Shown here: piece by piece, positions 1 through 5,332 of the stretch | Layout: every line of letters begins with the position of its first letter | Position numbering within the stretch: position 1 is the first letter of the stretch | The notes under the pieces: model-generated | Seen by the model: the letters and a program-made list of their open reading frames with translations, nothing else | The model's database searches: none | What the model was told of the DNA's origin: nothing | From: Thermococcus sp. | GTDB taxonomy: Archaea > Methanobacteriota_B > Thermococci > Thermococcales > Thermococcaceae | NCBI GenBank assembly: GCA_027074805.1 | Contig: JALTCK010000066.1 | Span: forward strand, 1-7,830 | Length of the DNA stretch: 7,830 bases | Reading direction: 5' to 3' | Position numbers and translations under genes: made by a program

Positions 1-9
1 TAGTTCTTA

Positions 10-15
10 ACCTCC
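10..15 (-). promoter_or_regulatory. Possible ribosome binding site of a gene just outside the window
   Basis: Read on the minus strand this is GGAGGT, the strong archaeal Shine-Dalgarno core, followed by nine bases that reach the window edge without a start codon. It lies about 25 bases past the stop of the SAM hydrolase gene. A co-directional next gene could therefore begin right outside the window. This is inference from one motif. Confidence 0.35.
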
Positions 16-54
16 GTTCAGGATTTTTGAACTTTTCGTTCAAAATTTTTGAAC
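16..54. repeat. Two tandem 17-bp near-palindromes
   Basis: Copy 1 (16-32) is GTTCAGGATTTTTGAAC and copy 2 (38-54) is GTTCAAAATTTTTGAAC, separated by TTTTC, giving a 22-bp period. Each is an inverted repeat with GTTC/GAAC arms; copy 2 is almost perfect. Copy 2 covers the last codons and stop of the SAM hydrolase gene, and copy 1 lies between that stop and a minus-strand GGAGGT. The arrangement could be an operator for the next gene to the left or two RNA hairpins at a transcript end. The sequence does not decide between these. Confidence 0.55.
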
Positions 55-819
55 CAACCTCACCCTCACCTCGTCCCCGACCTTCAGGCCCAGCCTCTCG
101 GAGGCACTCCCTTGGTTGACGGCTATCTCGAGGTAGTCGTGGCTTCCAGGCAAAGCCAAAAGCTCGCCGCGTTCTACTTGACCGTAGGCCTCATGGTAGG
201 GTATCCTGAGGTTGAGCTCGGGAAGTTCAACGGCTTTGGGCTTCTCGTAGCCCTCAATGTTGAGTATCACGTTCCCGAAGTCGTCGACGTAGATGACCCT
301 GAGCAGCCAGAGGTCTTTCTCCCTTCTAGGCTCTAAATCCTGCTTAATGAGTGAATCGAGGGGAATTTCCTTGGCGAACTCTTCAGGAGACAGACCTTTC
401 TCGATGAGAGCGCCGGCTGGACCGAAGATGTCCCTGCCATGGAAGGTCGAGCTTATCTTCCATCCCGTGAAGCACCTTATTCTCTCGGGATCTATCTCCC
501 AGGCGCGCCTTGGCTTTATGTGTTTCATTGGGAGTGTCGCCAGTCCGTTGTCCGGAACGACGAGCCACTGCTCACCCTCGATAATCACGGCCCTCCGAGA
601 TGTTCCAACGCCGGGGTCTATGACGCCAACATGCACTGTCCCAGCAGCTGAGTACTTGACAACCTGTTCCATGACGAAGGAGCCTTCTATGATGGAGTGC
701 CTCGTTACTCCGTGAGTTACGTCAACGAGCATTGCCTTTGGATTTATCCTCAGCATTGTGACCTTCATCTCACCGACGTAGGGACTCCTTAGTCCAAAGT
801 CCGTGGTGAGCGTTATCAC
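40..819 (-). CDS. SAM hydroxide adenosyltransferase (DUF62 family, SAM hydrolase)
   Basis: This cytosolic enzyme family splits S-adenosylmethionine with water (hydroxide) to adenosine and L-methionine; it is related to the SAM-dependent chlorinase and fluorinase. The sequence shows the N-terminal LTTDFG motif, VIDPGVG, PDNGL, HGRDIFGPAGA, and a C-terminal domain with DDFGNVILN and a Gly-Ser-rich turn (LPGSHDYLEIAVNQGS). From the GTG at 819 the protein has 259 residues. D68, R75 and H127 then fall at the positions I recall for the catalytic Asp-Arg-His triad of the Pyrococcus horikoshii enzyme. I chose GTG 819 over the in-frame GTG at 828 for two reasons. An AGGTGA ribosome binding site sits 5 bases upstream, and the family normally starts directly with MITLTTDFG. 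It is transcribed divergently from the lipoprotein operon. Family assignment is firm; the physiological role (perhaps SAM turnover) is not known from sequence. Confidence 0.93.
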   Translation of the reverse strand: MITLTTDFGLRSPYVGEMKVTMLRINPKAMLVDVTHGVTRHSIIEGSFVMEQVVKYSAAGTVHVGVIDPGVGTSRRAVIIEGEQWLVVPDNGLATLPMKHIKPRRAWEIDPERIRCFTGWKISSTFHGRDIFGPAGALIEKGLSPEEFAKEIPLDSLIKQDLEPRREKDLWLLRVIYVDDFGNVILNIEGYEKPKAVELPELNLRIPYHEAYGQVERGELLALPGSHDYLEIAVNQGSASERLGLKVGDEVRVRLVQKF

Positions 820-824
820 TCCAG

Positions 825-830
825 TCACCT
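825..830 (-). promoter_or_regulatory. Ribosome binding site deciding the SAM hydrolase start
   Basis: The minus strand reads AGGTGA here, 5 bases before GTG 819. The longer reading from GTG 828 would place its own start codon inside this motif, with no ribosome binding site upstream. This supports the shorter protein. Confidence 0.6.
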
Positions 831-833
831 AAA

Positions 834-859
834 ACTTATTAACCGGTTGGACTTTAAAG
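834..859. promoter_or_regulatory. Interleaved divergent TATA boxes
   Basis: The short gap between the SAM hydrolase gene and the lipoprotein gene holds two TATA-like elements. TTATTAA (836-842), preceded by AAAAC as a BRE-like stretch, faces the plus-strand operon and predicts initiation near 864, just before ATG 870. CTTTAAAG (852-859) is self-complementary and, read on the minus strand, predicts initiation near 830, just before the AGGTGA of the SAM hydrolase. The two promoters would overlap, so binding at one could hinder the other. This is prediction from spacing only. Confidence 0.5.
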
Positions 860-869
860 GGTTTGGAAG

Positions 870-2474
870 ATGGAGATGAGGCGCGCGATATTAGCTTTCT
901 CCCTTGCATTGTTGGTCATCGCTTCGGGTTGCCTTTTCAAGCCACCGGCTGAGGTTCACTTCTCAGTGGATAAGACCGTCGTTAATCCTGGAGATACAAT
1001 TCATCTGATTGTATTAATAAACAACACTGGCAAGGTCGGCTTAACCGGGGCCACCCTCTTGATAAAGAGCGAGGATTTTAAGATTCTCCAGGAGCCGCAG
1101 TTCCCACAGGTTCTACCTGTGGGAAAGAGCATTCAACTCGTTTGGATTCTTCAGGCTCCAAGGAAACCGGGGGTATATGATCTTAAAGTCTCTCTTGAGC
1201 TTAACGATGAACTGAAAAGAACCTGGACTGGTTTTTACAGTCAGTTTAGGATCACGGTTAGCACTGAAGTGCCAGCCACGTCTCCCATTGATGTGAAGAT
1301 AGCTTCTCCCAACCTCACCACGGGAGGTTCCATAGCAAAACTTAAGGTTTCCATTCACAATATTGCTGACCTAAACGTTTCAATTGATGAGGTTTCATTG
1401 ACTCTCCTGCCGGGCATGGAGGTTGTAAATCACACTAAGGTTCCCGTCACGCTGGAGGCTGGAAGAACTGCATCGGTCTACTACTGGATTAGGGCCCCTT
1501 ATGCCTACAGAGAAGGCTACATCTCGGCCCTTGTTAAATACACCGTGGGGGACTCTAAGAGAAGTTTGGCAAAGAGTACTTTCATAAAGGTTGTATGGCG
1601 ACCGTGGACGGAAAACGAGAGTGTTCTGAAGGAAGCGTATGGAAACAACTACCAATGGCTCTACAGCCACTTCCTCGTGGATGAATACTGGGCGAAGAAA
1701 TACAATTCAACTCCCCTCTTTGACTCGGTTGAACTTAGAAAAATCGCCCTTCCGCTGGTGAACTCATCCGATTCTGAGGTTGAGGCAGCTCAGAGGTTAT
1801 ATGAATGGGTCAAAACAAACTATAAAATCGGAGGAAACACAACAACGCTGAATCCCTCTGAACTGCTGAAGAAGAACACTCTAAGCGTTGCAGAAGCTCA
1901 AATCCTGTTGACGGGCATGTTAAAGTCTGTGGACATCCCTGCGAGGGTGGTGACGCTCTATAATGGCACGGACTGTACCATAAACCCGATAACTGAATTC
2001 TATACCACCGACGGCTGGGATGTTATCGACGTGAGGCAAGGTATCGTGGGGTCGATTGATAAGTTCATAGCCAGCAGGAGGTTCCCGAAGATATATCAGC
2101 TAGTGACTGAAAACGGCTATAGGATAGTTGCACAGGATCCTCAGGAGATGTCCGGCCATGAGCATGTCGACGTTACTCCATATTTCCTCATAAATCTCCA
2201 AAACAGGCTTCTTAAGCAGGTCTCCCTGAAGGTGAAGCCCGAATTGAGGTCAAAACTCAATTTAATCATGGAAGGACTAGATGAAAACGAGGCACTTTAC
2301 ACACTCTTTCTCTTCTCATCAGCTCCGGACGACGAGTTGAACAGCGTCCTTGAGAAGTATAGCGTTGGCACTATTAAGAAGACGATAAAGCCTATATATG
2401 ACTTTTACTGGGGAGTACCCTGGAGCTGGAACTTCAGCAGGTATTGGCGGATTTTCATGGAGGGACTGCCATGA
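870..2474 (+). CDS. Secreted lipoprotein with Ig-like repeats and degenerate transglutaminase-like domain
   Basis: A 534-residue predicted cell-surface lipoprotein. Residues 1-21 form a signal peptide (basic MEMRR, hydrophobic stretch, then ASG followed by C21), a lipobox for lipid anchoring at C21. Residues about 28-130 and 140-242 are two beta-rich CARDB/Ig-like segments with NPGDTIHLIVLINNTGK and ASPNLTTGGSIAKLKVSIHN features. Residues about 290-400 match the transglutaminase-like fold: a helix (SEVEAAQRLYEWVKTNY), then the core helix leading to IPARVV (356-361) and GWDVIDV. An ungapped comparison with the usual family pattern puts V340 at the catalytic Cys. The His region (about 370-378) has no His, while D387 fits the third residue. 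The fold may therefore be non-catalytic. Residues 400-534 are unassigned. N-glycosylation sequons (NNT, NLT, NVS, NGT, NFS) fit an exported protein. It is first in an operon with aTrm56 and a lipid synthase. Its ribosome binding site is weak (TTTGGAAG). Confidence 0.8.
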   Translation: MEMRRAILAFSLALLVIASGCLFKPPAEVHFSVDKTVVNPGDTIHLIVLINNTGKVGLTGATLLIKSEDFKILQEPQFPQVLPVGKSIQLVWILQAPRKPGVYDLKVSLELNDELKRTWTGFYSQFRITVSTEVPATSPIDVKIASPNLTTGGSIAKLKVSIHNIADLNVSIDEVSLTLLPGMEVVNHTKVPVTLEAGRTASVYYWIRAPYAYREGYISALVKYTVGDSKRSLAKSTFIKVVWRPWTENESVLKEAYGNNYQWLYSHFLVDEYWAKKYNSTPLFDSVELRKIALPLVNSSDSEVEAAQRLYEWVKTNYKIGGNTTTLNPSELLKKNTLSVAEAQILLTGMLKSVDIPARVVTLYNGTDCTINPITEFYTTDGWDVIDVRQGIVGSIDKFIASRRFPKIYQLVTENGYRIVAQDPQEMSGHEHVDVTPYFLINLQNRLLKQVSLKVKPELRSKLNLIMEGLDENEALYTLFLFSSAPDDELNSVLEKYSVGTIKKTIKPIYDFYWGVPWSWNFSRYWRIFMEGLP

Positions 2475-3019
2475 TAGCTGTGCTTCGCCTTGGTCACAGG
2501 CCGGAGAGGGATAAGAGGATAACGACTCATGTGGCCCTAACCGCAAGGGCTTTTGGGGCTGATAGGATCATAATTGGGGCTGAAGAAGACGAACATGTCA
2601 TGGAAAGCGTTGAAGACGTTGTGAGGCGGTGGGGAGGACCCTTCGAGATAACCTTTGACCCAAACTGGAGGAAGATATTGAAGGAGTGGCACGAGAGGGG
2701 TGTTATAGTCCACCTGACAATGTACGGGGTACACATAGACGATGCAATGCCGTCGCTGAAGGCAGAACTGACCGCAGGGAAGGACTTTCTTGTGGTCGTT
2801 GGAGCAGAAAAAGTGCCCAGGGAGGTCTACGAGCTGGTTCACTACAACGTGGCTGTTGGAAACCAGCCTCACAGTGAGGTCGCTGCTCTGGCTGTTTTTC
2901 TGGACAGGCTTCTCCAGGGGGAGGGTCTCAGAAAGGAGTTCGAGGGAGCAAGGCTTAGAATAGTTCCACAGGAGAGGGGAAAGAAGGTGATCCAGCTCGG
3001 TGATGGTGATGCTGAATAA
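2471..3019 (+). CDS. trm56: tRNA (cytidine(56)-2'-O)-methyltransferase aTrm56
   Basis: This SPOUT-class enzyme uses SAM to 2'-O-methylate C56 in the T-loop of archaeal tRNAs. The protein has 182 residues, in the usual range for the family. Diagnostic segments are the N-terminal VLRLGHRPERDKRITTHVAL (residues 4-23), FGADRIIIG, the central LTMYGVHIDD (82-91), and the knot region VVVGAEKVPREVYE (108-121) followed by HYNVAVGNQPHSEVAALAVF (124-143). ATG 2471 is preferred over an upstream in-frame TTG at 2444. GGAGGG at 2459-2464 lies 6 bases before it, and the ATG overlaps the lipoprotein stop as ATGA, which suggests translational coupling. The next gene begins inside its 3' end. Function is confident from family motifs; the link to the surrounding membrane genes is probably only co-transcription. 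Confidence 0.95.
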   Translation: MIAVLRLGHRPERDKRITTHVALTARAFGADRIIIGAEEDEHVMESVEDVVRRWGGPFEITFDPNWRKILKEWHERGVIVHLTMYGVHIDDAMPSLKAELTAGKDFLVVVGAEKVPREVYELVHYNVAVGNQPHSEVAALAVFLDRLLQGEGLRKEFEGARLRIVPQERGKKVIQLGDGDAE

Positions 3020-3575
3020 GTACCGTGAGAATGTTAAAAGTTACCTTGAGGCCATTGTAAGGCCCCTTGCTAAAGCTGGTTTGACTCCCAACACGCTAAC
3101 GATAATCGGCCTGTTGCTCAGCCTCTTGGCAGCCTATCTCTTCTACCTTCGCGAGCCGAGGCTAGCTGCCTTGATACTCCTAATAGGTTCGCTCGTGGAT
3201 GCCCTTGACGGAGCGTTGGCGAGGCTGACAGGAAAGACCAGCCGCTTTGGCGCTTTTCTTGACTCGACATTCGACAGAATAAGCGACGGCGCGATTCTCT
3301 TTGGGATGGCTCTGGGCACGCTTGTTGACTGGAGGATAGCGTTCCTCACCTTCATGGGGGCCTACCTTGTAAGCTATGAGCGTTGTAGGGCAGAGCTTGC
3401 CGGTTCCGGGAAACTCACCGTGGGAATAGCTGAGAGGGCAGAGCGTCTGCTGATCCTAATGGCCTTCTCCTTCGCAGGAGTTAAGTACGTTGAATATGGT
3501 GTTTACATCGTTGGAGTCCTTGCGTGGATAACAGTCCTCCAGAGGTTTTATGCGGCCTATAAGAGGCTTGAATGA
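3009..3575 (+). CDS. CDP-alcohol phosphatidyltransferase, probable archaetidylinositol phosphate synthase
   Basis: An integral membrane enzyme that transfers a polar head group onto a CDP-activated lipid. The likely reaction is CDP-archaeol plus L-myo-inositol 1-phosphate giving archaetidyl-myo-inositol phosphate and CMP, in archaeal polar lipid synthesis. The family signature D(x2)DG(x2)AR(x8)G(x3)D(x3)D is perfect: D64, D67, G68, A71, R72, G81, D85, D89 counted from ATG 3009. Hydrophobic segments lie at about 26-46, 51-65, 95-122 and 140-178, consistent with a six-helix protein of 188 residues. The start is ambiguous. GTG 3000 has GGTGAT (2986-2991) 8 bases upstream, ATG 3003 is also in frame, and ATG 3009 has GGTGAT (2999-3004) 4 bases upstream; I chose the last. 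It overlaps the aTrm56 3' end by 11 bases. The inositol substrate is inferred from lineage and size; glycerol or serine phosphate acceptors cannot be excluded. Confidence 0.88.
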   Translation: MLNKYRENVKSYLEAIVRPLAKAGLTPNTLTIIGLLLSLLAAYLFYLREPRLAALILLIGSLVDALDGALARLTGKTSRFGAFLDSTFDRISDGAILFGMALGTLVDWRIAFLTFMGAYLVSYERCRAELAGSGKLTVGIAERAERLLILMAFSFAGVKYVEYGVYIVGVLAWITVLQRFYAAYKRLE

Positions 3576-3579
3576 AGAA

Positions 3580-3646
3580 GGGGGAATGAGGAGAATTTCG
3601 CTAAACGAGGTGTTTCCGATGAGGAGCCCTGCCGTTGCTGACCCCT
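3580..3646 (+). ncRNA. Box C/D guide RNA, D' guide matches 23S rRNA helix 71
   Basis: Elements in order: 5' stem GGGG (3581-3584), C box ATGAGGA (3586-3592), 12-nt guide GAATTTCGCTAA (3593-3604), weak D' box ACGA (3605-3608), 10-nt spacer, C' box ATGAGGA (3619-3625), 12-nt guide GCCCTGCCGTTG (3626-3637), D box CTGA (3638-3641), 3' stem CCCC (3642-3645). C/D pairing with the GGGG/CCCC stem gives a kink-turn with a 3-nt bulge. Both guides have the archaeal standard length of 12. GAATTTCGCTA is complementary over 11 nt to UAGCGAAAUUC, the highly conserved 23S rRNA helix 71 sequence. The D+5 rule then predicts methylation of C1934 (E. coli numbering, from memory). I recognise no target for the second guide. 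The RNA starts 5 bases after the lipid synthase stop and ends at the stop codon of the convergent HAD gene. It may be processed from the operon transcript. C boxes deviate from RUGAUGA at one base. Confidence 0.85.
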
Positions 3647-4347
3647 CAATCAATCCCTTTAACTATCTCGAGTACCTCGTCGAGTTTCGATATCACAAAG
3701 TCGCAATTGCTCCATGACTCTCTCTTCTGGCCCCTCTGGTCGAGGAGAACACTCATCATTCCGACGTTTTTAGCACCGATGCAGTCTTTGCTGGGATTGT
3801 CACCAACGTAGAGGGCCTCTTCAGCCTTCACACCAGCCCTCTCGAGAGCCAGCAAGAAGGGTCTTGGGTGAGGTTTGTAAAAACCGGCATCCTCACTCGT
3901 CGTTATGCTGTCGAAGAGGTCGTAGAGGCCGAGAGCCTTAAGGTGGGCCCCAATGTAGTCGTTGTCGGAGTCCGTGATTATTCCAACGTGAAAGCCGAGC
4001 TCTTTGAGTGCTTTTATGGTTTCAAAGGCATCGGGGAATAGCTTTCCGTAACGGGCGTGCATCTCCAGGCTTATCTCCCAGAAATCATTTGGAATGGAAA
4101 AGCCGTAGCGCTCCGCAACCCGTTTTAAAGCATCGGTGTCCACATCGCGGATTTTCACGTAGGACTTCCCAGCAAGCTCCTTGAACAGCCTCGAGCTCTC
4201 CTCTTCGTAGATTTCCCAGACCTCAACGTAGTCCAGGTCCTCCCTGCCGGCCCTTTTGAGCACCTCTTTTATGATGTTCTGGTGGGTTTCGTTCTCACCC
4301 TCCTTTGTTATGAGAGTCCCGACGAAGTCGAAGAAGACGGCCTTCAT
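3646..4347 (-). CDS. HAD superfamily (subfamily IA) hydrolase, haloacid-dehalogenase-like
   Basis: A 233-residue cytosolic HAD-fold protein closely resembling, from memory, P. horikoshii PH0459, a structurally solved haloacid-dehalogenase-like protein. Motif I is FFDFVGTL with nucleophile D7. Residues 14-100 form the helical cap. Motif II is IITDSD (T125), motif III YKPHP (K158), motif IV VGDNPSKD (D183, D188). The usual second Asp of phosphatase motif I (DxD) is V9, so the general acid/base of classical HAD phosphatases is missing. Substrate is therefore uncertain, and phosphatase or dehalogenase activity should not be assumed. I chose ATG 4347 because it starts just before motif I and has GGGGAT 5 bases upstream. 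A longer in-frame reading to 4428 would add 27 residues without family features. It converges on the lipid synthase operon, with the C/D RNA between them. Confidence 0.85.
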   Translation of the reverse strand: MKAVFFDFVGTLITKEGENETHQNIIKEVLKRAGREDLDYVEVWEIYEEESSRLFKELAGKSYVKIRDVDTDALKRVAERYGFSIPNDFWEISLEMHARYGKLFPDAFETIKALKELGFHVGIITDSDNDYIGAHLKALGLYDLFDSITTSEDAGFYKPHPRPFLLALERAGVKAEEALYVGDNPSKDCIGAKNVGMMSVLLDQRGQKRESWSNCDFVISKLDEVLEIVKGID

Positions 4348-4373
4348 TTCTATCCCCTGACGGGCTACCCTCC

Positions 4374-4426
4374 CGTCCTTAAAATCCTTTCCTGACGTTA
4401 TGACAATTAAACACCCTATAAATCTC
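4374..4426 (-). promoter_or_regulatory. Candidate promoter(s) of the HAD gene
   Basis: Two TATA-like elements face the HAD gene. GGATTTTAAGG (about 4378-4388, minus strand) would start transcription near 4357, about 10 bases before ATG 4347. GATTTATAGGG (about 4414-4424) would give a leader of roughly 50 bases. Which is used cannot be told from sequence. Confidence 0.4.
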
Positions 4427-4444
4427 AAAATATGACAATATGAC
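4393..4444. repeat. Two TGAC-NN-TATGAC direct repeats 40 bp apart
   Basis: TGACGTTATGAC (4393-4404) and TGACAATATGAC (4433-4444) share TGACnnTATGAC. Each contains two TGAC boxes 8 bp apart, and the two units start exactly 40 bp apart, close to four helical turns. They lie in the divergent region between the HAD gene and the RAM-domain gene, flanking the distal HAD TATA candidate and sitting just upstream of the RAM-gene promoter. This is the geometry expected of a regulator operator. The binding protein is unknown. Confidence 0.5.
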
Positions 4445-4455
4445 GGGAAAATTAT

Positions 4456-4503
4456 GGAAATTTTTTTAAGACAAGGGCTCCAAGTGTTACAAATAAAGGA
4501 GGT
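4456..4503 (+). promoter_or_regulatory. Promoter and strong ribosome binding site of the RAM-domain gene
   Basis: GGAAA followed by TTTTTTTAA (4457-4469) looks like a BRE plus TATA box and predicts initiation near 4490. GGAGGT at 4498-4503 is a consensus ribosome binding site 6 bases before ATG 4510. The predicted leader is about 20 bases. Confidence 0.6.
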
Positions 4504-4509
4504 ACGAAA

Positions 4510-4782
4510 ATGGAGGCTATACTCCTCGTATGGGGCGTCCGGGACGAGGTCCTAAGGAAATTGCCAGTGGAGGGTTACTGGCTTTACGGGGAATATGATT
4601 TCATCGCGAAGGTGGAATTCTCAACCGATGAGGAGATAGAGGAGTTCGAGAGGAAACTCCAGCACCTGATAAAGGGCAACACCTTTAAGTTGACTCCGGT
4701 TAGGTTGTCCGCCGTTAAAAAAGAATCTGGGAAAGGAGAGAGTATCTTAATACTTGAGGGGATTAAAGCTTCGGTTTCATGA
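4510..4782 (+). CDS. Stand-alone RAM / AsnC-type ligand-binding domain protein
   Basis: A 90-residue protein whose whole length fits one RAM domain (the Lrp/AsnC C-terminal ligand-binding fold, beta-alpha-beta-beta-alpha-beta). Strand ILLVWGV (4-10) is followed by a helix (RDEVLRKL), then GYWLYGEYDFIAKVEFS (22-38) with the typical G-x-YD-hhhhV pattern, a helix TDEEIEEFERKLQHL, then KLTPVRLSAV. There is no helix-turn-helix, so it cannot bind DNA like a full Lrp protein. Such solo domains are thought to oligomerise, bind amino acids or similar ligands, and modulate partner regulators. It has its own promoter and a strong GGAGGT. Its last 20 bases overlap the convergent ASCH gene. Family placement is from pattern recognition; ligand and partner are unknown. 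Confidence 0.72.
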   Translation: MEAILLVWGVRDEVLRKLPVEGYWLYGEYDFIAKVEFSTDEEIEEFERKLQHLIKGNTFKLTPVRLSAVKKESGKGESILILEGIKASVS

Positions 4783-5332
4783 GCCCTCTACTTTTCAGTT
4801 CTTCGTAGGCTCTTCTTAGGGTCTCGCGGATTAGGTATCTCTTGTTGAGTCCGCCGAGCCTGTAGGCGGCCTTTCTTAGGCTCCCTGTCTTCAGGAAGAG
4901 TTCGAGGAGATTTCTATCCTCTTCGGGAAGGTTAAGGTGTTTGAGTGCCATCTCGGCTATTTCAGCAGGTATGTTGCCCTCGTAGGCGTAATCCGAGCTC
5001 ATCACGGGCTTTTCAAAGCGCTCGACGAGCCGAAAAACCACGACGTGGGCTGGGGAATCATCGCTAACGTACCTGTAGTGCTCTTTTAGAGCTCTTATCA
5101 GCTCTTCCCTGCCCGAGAAGCCGTCGAGAAATGCGTCTTCATCAGTGATCTCCCCAACCCTTTTACTCTCCACCTTCTCTATCACACCCTTCCCGAGGGC
5201 GTAGCCGCCGGAGTGGATGATGATTTCATCGCCAGGATTCAGGTTGGGTCTTTTTCCAAGCCTTACTGTAGCCTTCTTTTTCCCGGTCAGAATGGCATTC
5301 ATGTATCTTCCGTCGAACTCTAGATGCTTCAT
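4763..5332 (-). CDS. ASCH domain protein with C-terminal helix-turn-helix-like region
   Basis: A 189-residue protein. Residues 1-110 are an ASCH (PUA-like) domain: the strand/helix MKHLEFDGRYMNAILTGKK, signature GKKKATVR (17-24), NPGDEIIIHSGG, then a second beta region ending HVVVFRLVERF. ASCH domains bind or act on RNA; one member, E. coli YqfB, hydrolyses N4-acetylcytidine. K19 and T22 align with my memory of YqfB catalytic K21 and T24, and D79 of FLDGF is a possible acidic partner. Residues about 120-189 are helical, with ELFLKTGSLRKAAYRLGG, and resemble a helix-turn-helix, so nucleic-acid binding is plausible. ATG 5332 overlaps the upstream ASCH stop as ATGA, with GGTGA just before it, so the two genes are likely translationally coupled. 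The 3' end overlaps the convergent RAM gene by 20 bases. Biochemical role is inferred. Confidence 0.8.
   Translation of the reverse strand: MKHLEFDGRYMNAILTGKKKATVRLGKRPNLNPGDEIIIHSGGYALGKGVIEKVESKRVGEITDEDAFLDGFSGREELIRALKEHYRYVSDDSPAHVVVFRLVERFEKPVMSSDYAYEGNIPAEIAEMALKHLNLPEEDRNLLELFLKTGSLRKAAYRLGGLNKRYLIRETLRRAYEELKSRGLMKPKL

Noticed and set aside
293..715. Plus-strand ORFs opposite the SAM hydrolase gene
   Set aside because: The minus-strand protein has clear family motifs throughout; the opposite frames lack motifs and ribosome binding sites.
2444..2470. Upstream TTG start for aTrm56
   Set aside because: ATG 2471 has a well-spaced GGAGGG and matches the family N-terminus, so the extra nine residues are unlikely.
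3587..3718. Small plus-strand ORF beginning MRRISLNEVF
   Set aside because: It covers the C/D RNA and then runs antisense into the HAD gene. Its GGGGG ribosome-site-like run is the terminal stem of the RNA, and it shows no protein features.
4348..4428. N-terminal extension of the HAD protein by 27 residues
   Set aside because: It overlaps the likely promoter and TGAC repeat, has no family counterpart, and the fold begins right at residue 3 of the shorter form.
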